Source: Gymnopus androsaceus JB14
Taxonomy: Eukaryota; Basidiomycota; Agaricomycetes; Agaricales; Omphalotaceae
Reading direction: 5' to 3'
Assembly: GCA_009733575.1 (NCBI GenBank)
Contig: ML769423.1
Coordinates: forward strand, 186,001 to 250,000
DNA: 64,000 bases
Under the pieces are notes generated by a model, which did not search any database, was not told where the DNA came from, and saw nothing but the letters and a program-made list of their open reading frames with translations. Each line of letters begins with the position of its first letter. The first letter of the stretch is position 1. Positions 1 through 10,649 of the stretch are shown piece after piece. Made by a program: the position numbers and the translations under genes.

Positions 1-1163
1 ATACTCAGTGGACGTCTTCATCCCTCCAAATTTCTCGACATCCTCATACATATGGCCTTGCAGTCCATCCGACCCCGGAAGTGCCTCGTTCTGCCTTCAA
101 ACAGGCAGAGGCACTCACACCTCTTCGACTGACAAAGATTTACTGGCAACTTTCAAAGTCCAGTTTGACTGTACTCAATGTGCTTACAGCAATGAGTGGA
201 GTTGCTCTTTCTCCTCTTCCGACAACAGTACCCGTACTTTTGGCTACTGCTGTCGGAACGGCGCTATGCTCCGCCTCTGCGAACACTCTGAATCAAATAC
301 AGGAGGTTCCTTTTGATGCTCAGATGGCTCGGACGCGTATGCGACCGATTGTTCGAAGAGCGATCACGCCTCTGCATGCCGCCACTTTCGCTGGAATTAG
401 CGGTATTGCTGGTCCGGCCATTTTATGGACGATGACCAATCCTACGACAGCACTTCTCGGTGCAGGAACCATTGCTCTATATGCAGGGCCCTATACGTGG
501 CTGAAGAGAAAAAGTATCGCAAATACCTGGGTAGGCGCGGTGGTTGGAGCTGCGCCACCTATAATGGGATGGACTGCCTGCGGTGGTCAACTAATTCCTT
601 CTCCCTCCTACCCCATCCATCTGTTTCCGCCACCTTTCCTTTCCTCCTTATCTGATACTACGATACTGGATCCTACCTTGATCAACACTCCGCTTGCCCC
701 GCTTGCCTTATTCGTCTTACTGTTCAGTTGGCAGTTTCCCCATTTCAACTCGTTGTCATATTTCGTGCGAGGATCCTACGCTCAGGCAGGCTGTCATATG
801 CTCTCTGTCCTTAATCCTCGAAAAAATGCTTTGGTGTCTTTGCGACATGCCCTCATTCTCGTCCCCACATGCTCGGTTCTCATTCCGCTGTCGGGCCTCA
901 CAACCTGGTGGTTCGCATTAAGCAGTTTGGTTCCGAATATCATTCTCTTGCGTGCGTCCTGGAGATTCTGGAATAATGGCGGAGAAAAACAGGCGAGAAC
1001 TCTTTTTAGACACAGTTTATGGTATCTTCCCCTGGTGCTGGGGATGATGATGGTACACAAGCAAGGGATCGATTGGTTACAGTGGATTGGTCTTGGGACC
1101 GACGACTCGGCGGAGGAATCAGAAGACGGACATAAAGAAGTAGATACCCCTTTGCAATCATGA
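1..1163 (+). CDS. COX10: Protoheme IX farnesyltransferase (heme A synthesis), 5'-truncated
   Basis: This UbiA-family integral inner-mitochondrial-membrane enzyme farnesylates heme b to heme o, the first step toward heme a of cytochrome oxidase. The frame (codons start at base 3) is open from the window edge to the TGA at 1161-1163 without introns. It shows the prenyl-diphosphate motif NQIQEVPFD followed by RTRMRP, then SIANTWVGAVVGAAPP, the WQFPHFN block and a C-terminal LFRHSLWYLP block, all hallmarks of COX10. Several hydrophobic segments are visible. The mitochondrial presequence and first coding exon(s) lie upstream of base 1. The GTG at 81 is inside the conserved region and is not the start. 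The C-terminus is a polar tail rich in Asp/Glu. No frame break is seen. Confidence 0.95.
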   Translation, partial: TQWTSSSLQISRHPHTYGLAVHPTPEVPRSAFKQAEALTPLRLTKIYWQLSKSSLTVLNVLTAMSGVALSPLPTTVPVLLATAVGTALCSASANTLNQIQEVPFDAQMARTRMRPIVRRAITPLHAATFAGISGIAGPAILWTMTNPTTALLGAGTIALYAGPYTWLKRKSIANTWVGAVVGAAPPIMGWTACGGQLIPSPSYPIHLFPPPFLSSLSDTTILDPTLINTPLAPLALFVLLFSWQFPHFNSLSYFVRGSYAQAGCHMLSVLNPRKNALVSLRHALILVPTCSVLIPLSGLTTWWFALSSLVPNIILLRASWRFWNNGGEKQARTLFRHSLWYLPLVLGMMMVHKQGIDWLQWIGLGTDDSAEESEDGHKEVDTPLQS

Positions 1164-1793
1164 TTTATATGATCCTTTCCTGTGGTTCGAAAGTCTCCCA
1201 GGATCGCAGGATCGCACCGTAACCTGAGGACATTCCACACTGTAACGTGTCTCGAAACAGAAATTGTTGAACTCACGACTGACTTCGTTGATTCCGCTGT
1301 AAATATTAGAATTCTCTTGAATACCAGCTGTAAGTAGGACGGTAAGAAAATATAGCAAAGGCAACCGCATGATACAATGGACAAACCGTACTCGCTGATA
1401 GCTACATAATTACCAAGTGAATGGAATGGAAAGTGAAAATACACCCATCGTTCTAGCAAACAAAACAAAACAAAAAACAAAAAAGCCCGGGAAAGGGTTA
1501 AATTGTAACGTATAAAAAGCTAAAGTACTATTGAAAAACCAAGTATGTAAAATAAAGTAGAAGACACTTAAGACATATAAACGAACGAACGAAGAGTACT
1601 TAATTATAAATCGTCCGGTCTGGCGTATCAATCATTCATGAAGGAGTGAGGCTTGCGCAATTATAGGCGCTTTAATGAAGACAACAAGTATAGTCCTTTT
1701 TATGTGGAAAGGTCCGTCGTCACCAAATAATCCAAAGAAAGAAAAAAAGAAGTCCGAAGGAAAGAAATCGCTGCAGGGGTTGATTCCAGAGTG
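1164..1793. other. Intergenic, convergent 3' regions
   Basis: This stretch lies between the COX10 stop and the homeodomain gene stop, both pointing into it. It has A-rich runs near 1460-1490 and 1735-1755 that suit 3' UTR and polyadenylation sequence. The open frames here match nothing I recognise. Confidence 0.6.
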
Positions 1794-3341
1794 TTAATAA
1801 ATGAAATCGGTAGCGGGGTGAAACGGGGTGCTCAGTAATGGTGGAGTGGGATAATCAGTCCAGGTGTGCCGCCTAGTGCTTTGAAGACTCTGAGCAATGC
1901 TCACGTCGTCAGGATACATCGGTGGAAAGACGTCCGCGGCGGCGGTGTATGGACGGGCAGTGGACAAACGAGATACCGGGGCCACAAGAGACACACCATT
2001 AATCGGGCTATATGAAGGAATTTCGACGCTCGAATATCTTCCAAAATGACGGCTTTCCAGCGTTTCCTCATACGCTGTTGTCAATACGGGCGCAGGGGCA
2101 ATATCCCGAAAATGAGAGTTGTATCCCGAATTGGGAGTCTGTCGGATTTGCTCCGAGTCGTGAAACATCTGCACTTCGTCTGGCGAAGCACTACCATAAT
2201 GGGAGGAATGATCGAGTAATCCAGCCATGGGAGGACCAGGAATCGCGAAAGGGGAAGAGATTGAATCCCCTTTGTACTGAGAAAGGAGAGCAGCATTTTC
2301 ATCTGAACTAAGCTGCTTCAATCGTTGTACGAGATGTGAGAGCTGCGGTGCTGAGCCAAATAAGGTATGACGGAGGACTTGAGTAGCTTGAGCTCCTTCC
2401 GTCCAGTCGCTACATTGTCTCCATGATAACTTCGTCTTTCCATCGAGACGAGGGGCCATGGGATGCTCCAGATAGAACAGTGGAGGCTCGGACAAAGTAA
2501 ATACCACACGAGCAACGCCGGGACTCGCATGAGTAAAGTCCGTGCGAACAATTCTGTGGAAAGGGATTTCCATCTTGAATCCATTTCCGCCAGAAAGTAT
2601 AAACCATGCAAGAGATTGCTTGCCCTCACAGACATATGCAATAAGATCGTGCTGGCTGACTGTGGTAGCAATTCGTCGCCAAGTACCAACCGAGAGATCA
2701 GTACAAGGAAGGAAAGTCACAGCTATTTCATATATCAGCTTTCCACCTTCATACTAGTGATTTATTTCTCACCGTCGTCTTCATGGATGATGTTATGCAG
2801 GTCAATATCATGCTTGCTGGGAGACGTATCTAGAGGTACTTCTGTAGCACTGCAGTCTTTGACCTTCCCATCAAGCATTTTGGCTTTTGCGCGACTGGAT
2901 TGCAAATGAATCAACAACTGAATATTTTGAAAAGAATATGGAATGTTCTACATACCGGTTTTGAAACCAAATCTGGGTTTGACGCTCCTGCATACCCAAA
3001 AGGTCGCTTATTTCGCGCCTACGAGCAGCGGTTGGACTACGATCGACAGTAAAATAACGTTCCAGATGAACGAGCTGCTCTGGAGTCACCCGTGAGCGCT
3101 TTTTCTTCTCTCTGGATCTCCGGCCAGATGATGGGATGGAATCGGACCCAGCACTAGCATTTCCATCGTTATCTGCTTCACTTGTTTCTGAAATCGCAGA
3201 AGGGGGGGTAGTAACTAGGGGAGTTATAGGCGACTCAGTTGTCGCAGCAGACACGGGTGTTGCAGCGTCATCGTTCCGACGAGTATATACTGCATTGGGC
3301 TCTATGTGCAAGGCTTCCCGTTGGGATCTTGTGGCTGGCAT
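1794..3341 (-). CDS. Homeodomain transcription factor
   Basis: Three exons (3341-2956, 2894-2773, 2722-1794) give about 478 residues. A classical 60-residue homeodomain spans about residues 77-136: a basic arm (SREKKKRSR), helices with RSPTAARRREISDLLG, and recognition helix QTQIWFQNRRAKAK. The first intron splits the codon between the two arginines of WFQNRR, and splicing restores RRAKAK exactly. After the homeodomain a conserved region begins VGTWRRIATT and continues through WFILSGGNGFKMEIPFHRI. This resembles the domain following the homeobox in fungal regulators of the hom1/hom2 type, which act in mushroom development (family knowledge). The last third is Ser/Pro/Tyr-rich and probably disordered. 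It is nuclear by inference. I cannot tell hom1 from hom2, so no symbol is given. It is not a mating-type HD1/HD2 gene, since no divergent partner is present. Confidence 0.9.
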
Positions 3342-5171
3342 CGATTTTATAACTGGCAGAGAAGGGTTCAGAAATTTCGTCGCTGGATTTGTCTCAAACG
3401 CACCTAGTGATGAGTGACTCTAAAACGAAACGAAGCAAATCGTACGGCGCGGCCAATAGGTGTCAAAAAGAACCTCAAGGGAGCGTCGTAGATGGCAATG
3501 AAAGCGAGGAAAAGAACGTGCAGCAAGTCGCGCGCAAAGCAAAGGACCTACAATGATGGGGGTAGATGGGAAAGAAAGTTAAATGGCCACAAAGAAACTA
3601 GCTAGTATGTCATGAATTCGCGCTGGACCGAAGCACGGGAACATGAGGAAAGCAGGGTTTCAGTGAGACGTACAATCCCAAAGAAGCGATCAGATCTAGG
3701 AACTCCATTGGTGACTTGGCGATGACAGGGTAACGATTCCGGAAGAAGTAGTGCTTTTCCCGCAGAGTTACGCAGAGTTCTGATGTGATGTTGTGTTCCA
3801 GTTTTTCCAATGCTTTTTCTCTGTCAAACCTAAAACAGTGGCCGATTTTTGGTTGATTTTTGGTTGATTTTAGGAAGGATTTCGCACTCACTATTCTCAC
3901 AGCACAGGCTTTGCTCCAATATTCACCTTTTGAATATCAGGAATTTCAGAATAAGATGGTAGAGGTGCCTGAACTGTGCGTCACCAGCTCCAACTTGTGG
4001 TTGTAGGCTGCTCTAGGCTGCTGTATGTTTTACGGAAACACCAAGAGATTGGCGCTCTGCAAGGACGAGAAAGGATATCAACATATCACTCTTACAATCC
4101 GGAACGGCGACTTCACGGTGTCGACTGGCGGATGCATGCTCTTGTTTCTACAGCAGGCTACACCCCTTGTAGATTGTTATGCAGGAGCAGACCCTGGCTT
4201 TTAGACATCATCGTCAACCGTTGCTAAGCATCGTCCGTTATCAGAAAGAAGGTCGCGATCGCAAGAGGTTGCGAGCAGCATGGTCAAGGCGGCTTGTGTC
4301 GGGCTGCTTGGATGCCGCAAAAAGGTTAGCGGTTGCGCCTGTCTTGAGAAACGCAACTGCAGGTCTGCAGAATTTACAGGCTACCCTTCGGAGCACCTGT
4401 GACCTAAAGAGCGGACAAGGTTTGGACCGAGGTCCAGAGAAGCGTGTTACACCTTTCCGCGGATCTGAACAGTGAAAAGAAAAACACAACAAAGGCGGAG
4501 AAAAGAAACCCAAACCCATTCGCATTCCGAATGAGCCGGGGACCGATCCGACGTCTATAGAGTGTTACGATGTCTGTATGCCAACGGACATGCTTGTATC
4601 TAATTTTATGTAGACTAGCAGGAGGAGGTTCATATTCGAACGGATAAACCGGTAGGAAGCGTTCAGAGGCTGAAAGAGCTGTACGCTGAAAAAAGAACTC
4701 AGAAAGAACTCAGCTACCGGAGCGGCAAAGCAGGAGTTGACAGAACCTGTACCAGTTAGATCCCTTTCCGATGGTCGGGTTTACGACAGTGATAAGAAGC
4801 GAGTTGAATTCAACTGAAAACAGCTGCTAAAACTCAATCGCTGTAAGTGCGATCGGGAGGAGTGCTGCGCTCAGCTGTGCTCAGCTGTGTCTGAGATGAG
4901 GAATTAGCTAACATCTTTAACAGGCTGCAGGAAAGCTGTTAAGATATACAAAGAACCGACGGGCGTAGGCAGGTGTAGGGGCGCAAAGGATGCAATAGGA
5001 CGCAACGCACATGTTTAACAACCCAATCAGATCCTTTCAAGATCCTTTGTCTTCGCTTCGGCAAGACAGATTCACGATCAAAAAGAGAATTGATATTACG
5101 TTAGACCTACAATGTAGTAGGACTACGACTGGAGTCTTCAAAAAAAGGATTCAGATAGCTAATTCCTACCC
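3342..5171. other. Long gene-poor intergenic region
   Basis: These 1.8 kb separate the start of the homeodomain gene from the 3' end of the GH79 gene. They hold the homeodomain promoter and 5' leader, which for developmental regulators is often long. A 96-residue minus-strand frame at 3610-3900 and other short frames match nothing I know. Small tandem repeats are visible, for instance a TTTTTGGTTGA unit near 3845-3870 and a GCTCAGCTGT unit near 4870. No RNA gene could be supported. Confidence 0.5.
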
Positions 5172-7286
5172 TCAGTGACAGTGAAACGTTACAAGGACTG
5201 CCTGCGATGCAGGAACACCCAAATATTCATTGGACGACAGAGTCCGGAAAGTAGCTTTTCCGCTGACCAACGCGTCTGAAGTTTCGTACGTCTGCCCACC
5301 CCATGTTATACCTGAGGTATCATCTGAATGCCTGCGAATAAGGATAAGTTGACCGTATGAAAGAACAGCTGTCACTAAACACTTACTGGATATCCAGCTT
5401 CTTGACCTGAATATTCCGCGTGTTACATCCCTCAGGAAAATCGATTTGGACATTTGCAACAGGTCGTACAGTTCCGGCCTCCGCATCTGCTATGAAATAA
5501 GGAGTATGGTTGATGATAATCAGCCTCTTCGCTTTACCGCCTTCGAAGAAGGCGTAACCGGATATTTGGGGGTTGTCAATGGATAACTCTGATATTTGAG
5601 TATCACCGGACTTTCCGATGGCCTCAGCCGCAACTATAGCAGCATAATATTGGGGTTGGATGTGTGGTGGTAACGGCGAAGGAAGAGTGGAAGCGTTCAA
5701 AATCGAACGGGTGAGCGTGATGGGTTGAATCTGCAGCACAGCCGGTAAGGTGAGACGGAGGTGTTTGAGAAAAAAATATGTAGGTACGTACCAGGTTATA
5801 CTTGAAACCAATTCCATCATGGAAATACGTCTGCTTTACCCCAATACTAGCACTGGTTGAAATCAGCTGAAAGAACGACATAATAAAGGTTCTGGACGCA
5901 CGAAAAAAGGGCATAGTCCAATGTCCAGATTGCGGCTCCTGCCGTGTTACTCACGCCTGGGGCACCCTACGAGCCTGATTTAAATAATTCGCTACGACAC
6001 TGAAAGCAATATGTATGCTTACATGGCAAGAGTAGCTGTTGGTTTCTCCGAGGATGTAGTCAAAACCTTGAGCTTTAGTCGCTTGAATATCAGGAATGTA
6101 CTGGCTAAGGTTGCCGCGAATGGTCGCTTTGTTCATCAGGTCCGCAAGGACTCCTTCAGAACCCGAGCAAAACGTTCCCGAGTAATGATGCTCGGAAAAC
6201 CTGCAACACATCCGTGAGACTCGAGCCTGAACATCAACAGATACAACCTCACAGGTCGATGAACTTCCCCGCTGGGGAGTCCAATATGCCCCGACTAAAG
6301 ATCGATTGAGGAGAAAAGCCTTTGAGGGTGTGCGACGATCCTATTATCGATTTCCTATTAGCTTTGCCGACCCCCTTTGGCATAGTACTCTCACCTGCAA
6401 AAGCGCCTGCATGGAATCGGGTGGATGTGTTAGCCATGGATACATTTTGGAAAATAGCGTTGGCGAATTGGGTCCATCTGAACGAAATCAGTCAGCAATA
6501 CGGAAACACAAGCTAAAGGAGTCGACTCACTCGGCGATATACTGGGTGACATTATAATTTTTTGCTCTGTGGCCATTGTTCATGTACAAATCTGGCTCAT
6601 TTCCTATTTCCAAGTGTCTCAGAGTGATATTACGTTTCACTACCTTTGGACTAGAGAAGGCCCGGAAAATTGAGGAGGCTTCCAGCAAGGCGGCTGTGAT
6701 ATTGTTCTGTCCTAAATTGACACCCCAGGTGACTTCTGTGCCTAAATAGTATACTCTGTCAATTTACAGTACGTGGAACGTAGAACGGATTATCTACCTG
6801 GTAAAAGATACTTTGTAGCGGCATAGTAGCCATCTCCAACTATGACACTAGTCGCTTCCGGGTATGGAGTAACTGCATTCGGCTGGGGGAAGATGTCTTC
6901 AGCGTACTGCAAATTTCATGAGTCGGGCGTTCAAAGGGTGGGTAGGAAGCGGGCATACTGGAACGGCTTCGTTGAAGTTGGTACGATCCTCGCTATTGGC
7001 ACCGATTCTGACTCCGGGAGGTGCACCAGTAAGCTTCTTCAAATTTTTAAGGGTGTTGGTGAAGAACTGGTTTCCCGATGTGGGATTAGAGGCATCAGTT
7101 GGTACTCCAGTCGAGCCACCTGTCTCCTTCAATTGAAAGAGAAACAAGAGAACGAGAAACAGGAATGGCGTTTTCCGCAGAAGGAATGGCGATGCTCAAA
7201 TCAGCGGATGTAGACCTGGCATGAGGAACAGCTGCATAAGAACAGGAAATAAAGGCCGCCAGGAATAGGAAATGAATCGAAATCAT
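5172..7286 (-). CDS. Secreted glycoside hydrolase family 79 (beta-glucuronidase-like), one frame break
   Basis: About ten exons encode a protein with an N-terminal signal peptide (MISIHFLFLAAFISCSYAA) and the fungal GH79 core. Recognisable blocks in order are SIEGDRWLDW, GVRIGANSEDRTNF, HLEIGNEPDLY (acid/base Glu in the NEP motif), FSPQSIFSRGIL, EHHYSGTFCSGS, YILGETNSYSCHG (nucleophile Glu by analogy with heparanase) and the C-terminal beta-domain with PPHIQPQYYAAIVAAEAIG. Both catalytic glutamates are present. All nine introns are GT-AG and restore the frame. The last one, after LDI, adds an exon ending VTFHCH at 5172. Right after DRWLDW (near 7106) the frame must advance by one base to continue into NPTSGNQFF. 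No GT-AG intron fits there, so it is an indel or a true frameshift. The likely role is removal of glucuronic acid from proteoglycans or plant glycans outside the cell (inferred). Confidence 0.88.
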
Positions 7287-7577
7287 ACTGGGGAGCCTGA
7301 AGGGCTACACACTAACCCGAAAGGCTTTTAAACCCCTCATGATGACGCGTCAAAGGAATGGAGAAGCAAGCTCTCGCATCTAACTTTGAAAACGTCGCTC
7401 CTATCCGCTGAACCGCCGCCACTTTGGCTACTCGATGGCGCAGGAAGCACGTTCCGAGGTTCTGATTTCTAGCGGCGACTTGTTGCATCTGGTATAGATC
7501 TCGCCTCAGGGTAGTAACGTTGCGCGTTAAAGTATTGGCGTGTCACATGAGCCGTGCTTACTTCACTTCAAAACCAT
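7287..7577. promoter_or_regulatory. Shared divergent promoter region, GH79 / ZNF830-like
   Basis: The 291 bp between two divergently transcribed starts must carry both promoters. I see no convincing TATA box. Confidence 0.4.
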
Positions 7578-8407
7578 ATGGCCGACGTTCGAGCATTGCT
7601 CAAAGCAAAACGACAGGAAGCCCGTATAACCCATCCTCTTGCTTCTTATAACCAATCTGGCCAGCTAAAATGCACGGCTTGCGGTACTGCTGTCAAGCAT
7701 GCGTCCGCATGGGAAGGACATTTGGGCAGCAAAGCCCATCGGACAACTGTGGCGCGATTGAGAGAGCAAGAACGGGCTAGAGAGGAACAGAGGATTAGGG
7801 AAGAAAAGGAGGAGCAGGAGAGAATATCTAAAGGAAAGCGGAAAGCAGAGGAGGAGGCACCGCAGGATATTTCTATGGAGGACGCAGAAAGCATTGCAAA
7901 GAAGCCACGGTTTTCTTCTGGTTTCCCAGCTGATTTCTTTTCGGACCCTTCGCGTATAGTACCGATTGTTGGAAATGGGTCTGATGATGAGGAAGAAGAA
8001 AAACAGCAGCCTGCAGCAGCTCCGGTCGCATCTACACCTTTGGATCTGGAATGGGAACGCTTCCAACGAGAGGTCGTTAACGCTCCCGATGCCAATGAGA
8101 CGAAAAAAGAGGCATACGAAAATGCTACAGTCTTCGCTGAGCCTGTATTAGCCTCTGAAATCCCTGAAGGATTTCCTGCTCCGGAAACTCAATCAGACCG
8201 CAGGAGCCGCTCAAAGTGAACGAGGAGGAGGTTAGGCGGCAGAAGGAGCTGGATGACCGTGAATTGATCATGGACAGGTTATTAGAAGAAGAGAGGGCTC
8301 AGGAGGAGGCGGATATGAAAGTGGTATCAATGAAAAATAGATTGGATCTACTTCGGCAGAAGAGAGAGGCTGCAAAAGCTGCCAAGGCTTCCTCAGTTCC
8401 AGCATGA
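7578..8407 (+). CDS. ZNF830/CCDC16-like zinc-finger splicing factor
   Basis: The start is the ATG at 7578 (MADVRALLKAKRQEARITHP), the conserved N-terminus of the ZNF830 family. The GTG upstream at 7554 is not used. A U1/matrin-like C2H2 finger follows: CTACGTAVKHASAWEGHLGS then KAH. Next come a charged coiled coil, the FPADFFSD motif and a C-terminal helix with ELIMDRLLEEERAQEEADM. The family associates with the spliceosome and is nuclear. The upstream frame ends at a TGA (8217-8219) while the conserved C-terminal helix lies in another frame. A 59-nt GTATTA...GCAG intron (about 8149-8207) would join them cleanly but removes the ASEIPEGFP segment, which I think is conserved. The alternative is a one-base deletion. 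Both are open. The 88-bp gap to the next gene is convergent. Confidence 0.85.
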
Positions 8408-8495
8408 GGTACGTATTACAGCTACGGAATTGGCAAAGCGCTAACCAGTCTAAATTCACAGTCGATCTGTATGTACTCTATCAAATTGTACTAGG

Positions 8496-9793
8496 TCACC
8501 ATTGTATCCTTCCCCAACCACTAAACGCTACCCCTCGCATATTCCACTTTGAAATTCCTTCCTTGGGTTGTACATTCCCAGCTGTATCCTTCGCTCTACA
8601 ACAAATCTCTCCCGAAGATCCGGTGACATGAATTTCTGCTTCCCAGATGGTCCAACTCCATTTCCCCTCCTGGTATATGATCTGAGAAGGGTGCCAAGTA
8701 ATACCGTTGTCTGCTGAGATTTCCACCGCGGCAATATTACCACACTCTCCAGGTATAGCATAACCCTTGACGCGTAGCTTCGACGGAGAAACCTTGAATG
8801 AAGAAGCAATCACGGAGTTCAAAGGTAGCGCGGTCATCGACGCGTATTTGGACCAGATGGACCGCGCTTGGTCTTTGGTTTCAATCTGTGCATGTAGCGT
8901 TAGTCGGCCAGAGGTGTATAAAAGACGTGAAACTACCTCGGGAGGCAGAATCTTGTAATCTCGTTGCTGATAGTAGTTTGGCGACTCTTCTAAAGAAATG
9001 GTAATTGTATCGAGCCATTTGACCCATCTTGCGCCGAGATAACCGGGAACAACAACGCGCAAAGGCCCACCATGTTCCGCAGAGAGCGGTTCATCGTTCA
9101 TCTGAAAATGCCGAGTGAGAGATGGAAATCGAAAATGACTGATACATACATACCTCGTATGCGAGTAGTACATCGTCTTCAAGGTTTAGAGCTTTTTCGA
9201 GAGGTATACTGGCGCCATAATACTCATCGTCTTGACATAACGTAGCAAAAGACGCGAAACAGACGTGAAGCAGACTGTCGTTTGCATGGACTCCGACGTG
9301 GTCTAGAACGTCTCGCAAACGAACCCCACCCCACATCGCATTCGCGATAACTCCATTGAATCCATCCAACTCCGTGTACGGGCTTGATTTTTCCCATTTC
9401 ATTGCGTCTGTTACCCGCGCACTGGATATATCATTCAACGACTGGGTTGGTATAAAGAAAAAGATATCAGACCTGAAGAGCGGCTACGACACGGGCTTTA
9501 GGAAAAGACGACTTGAGCTCGGGGACAGAAATTGATATCTCTTTTTCGATAGCAACACCCTTGATAGCAATGGTATACTCGTCTTCCACAAACTCACGCA
9601 CTGGACCATGATTGCGACAGTATACTAGCTCTTCGGGAGTGTATCTAGTGTCAATTAGTATCAAATGATGAACGTATTGGCACCCAACTTACGCAAACTC
9701 AACCAGTGAAGCGACCGGTGGCTCGGCGTTGAAAGGCTGTTGGGCTTGGACATACAATTTATCAGAATGAGGAGGCTCAAAAGAGTAGTCCAT
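8496..9793 (-). CDS. Sulfite oxidase (molybdenum cofactor), one frame break
   Basis: This is a sulfite oxidase family Mo-cofactor enzyme oxidising sulfite to sulfate. Exon 1 starts at 9793 (MDYSFEPPHSD) and leads into ELVYCRNHGPV. Splicing to the acceptor before 9421, rather than the one 24 nt upstream, yields CAGNRRNEMGKIKPVHGVGW, which contains the Mo-ligating cysteine of the LQCAGNRR motif. Next come NAMWGGVRLRDVLDHVG, LAYEMNDEPLSAEHGGPLRV and GARWVKWL, followed by the Ig-like dimerisation domain ending WNMRGVAFSGWG. Near 9354-9360 the frame must skip one base between HGVGW and GVIANAMWGG, and no intron fits. There is no cytochrome b5 domain and no obvious presequence or C-terminal SKL, so location is uncertain. 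Confidence 0.9.
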
Positions 9794-9951
9794 AGATGAA
9801 AGTCGAGGACAAGAGCGAGACTGGCATGAGGCGCCACTTATCCGAAACTCGAGCTTATCACGAGATAATCAGGGGCGAAGTACGGCTTGCTCGCAATCTG
9901 ACATTTGCGAGGAAAGAAAATGTATTTCCCGAACGACTTTGAGAGAAGTAT

Positions 9952-10563
9952 CTAAAAGTTTTTACAATGGTTCGTTTCTCGAGCGTAATATGTAGAAAAG
10001 GCTCCTCTAGGGATCCAGGTTTGCAGGAAAGTGCCGCTCTCGCGCTGCTCATCCCATTTCGAGGTCTGGAATAAATAGTTAGCCCGCGCGCAAGAATTTT
10101 TCGAATTCTTCTCACCCATTCATCTAAGAAGCGGAATTAGGACGGGAATAAAAGAAGGAAAGGGATACTACGCACTAGGACAGAGAGAGTGGTATGCCCG
10201 GAAGAACTGTTTGCATGGAGCGAAATCCTCGCCCTTGGAAGCGATACACTTGTAATAGTCACTGTAGTTCTGGAAGCTATGTGTCCAAAGGAAATGAGAA
10301 AAATATTTGACACGTAAAGCTAGTTGATTCTACCAGTTTCTAGTTTGGTTCTGGTTGGGGAATCGGGCTGCAAAGAAATGCTGAGAATTGGAATATTTGG
10401 TGTGACAGCAAGTCACTCACCATCGAATGGCACCGTTTTCAAAACATATTTGCTGCAAATATGATTGACAAAATGGCTGGAAAAATAACCAAGAACAAGC
10501 TCACCTAGTAAGGTCGGAGGTGTCAATGTCAGGCGTGGCTGCAGAGGAGTCAGAGTCGGACAT
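9952..10563 (-). CDS. COX12: Cytochrome c oxidase subunit 6B (COX12-type twin CX9C protein)
   Basis: Six small exons from the ATG at 10563 give MSDSDSSAATPDIDTSD, then PFDARFPNQNQTRNC. The twin-cysteine helices are a C-x9-C pair (CFQNYSDYYKC) and a C-x10-C pair (CKQFFRAYHSLC), then NEWTSKWDEQRESGTF. The protein is imported by the MIA40 route into the intermembrane space and sits at the oxidase dimer interface (family knowledge). As read, the frame runs on to 9952 with an unusual tail. If one C were missing at about 10026, the end would be GTFPANLDP and a stop at 10007, the normal family ending, so I suspect a one-base deletion. PRP18 starts 86 bp away in the divergent direction. Confidence 0.9.
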
Positions 10564-10649
10564 GGTTGTAGTTGTAGTTGAACAAGGAATCTATCGGGTC
10601 GGGTCGGTAAATTACATAAGATCTAGCCTTTTCTCGAACTACCACCTAG

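Noticed and set aside
794..1480. 228-codon minus-strand frame over the COX10 3' end
   Set aside because: Overlaps conserved COX10 codons on the other strand; no recognisable domain.
1794..3341. Mating-type HD locus
   Set aside because: Only one homeodomain gene, a typical (non-TALE) recognition helix, and no divergent HD partner or flanking MIP-type gene.
3610..3900. 96-codon minus-strand frame upstream of the homeodomain gene
   Set aside because: No family resemblance, no clear context; kept only as part of the intergenic description.
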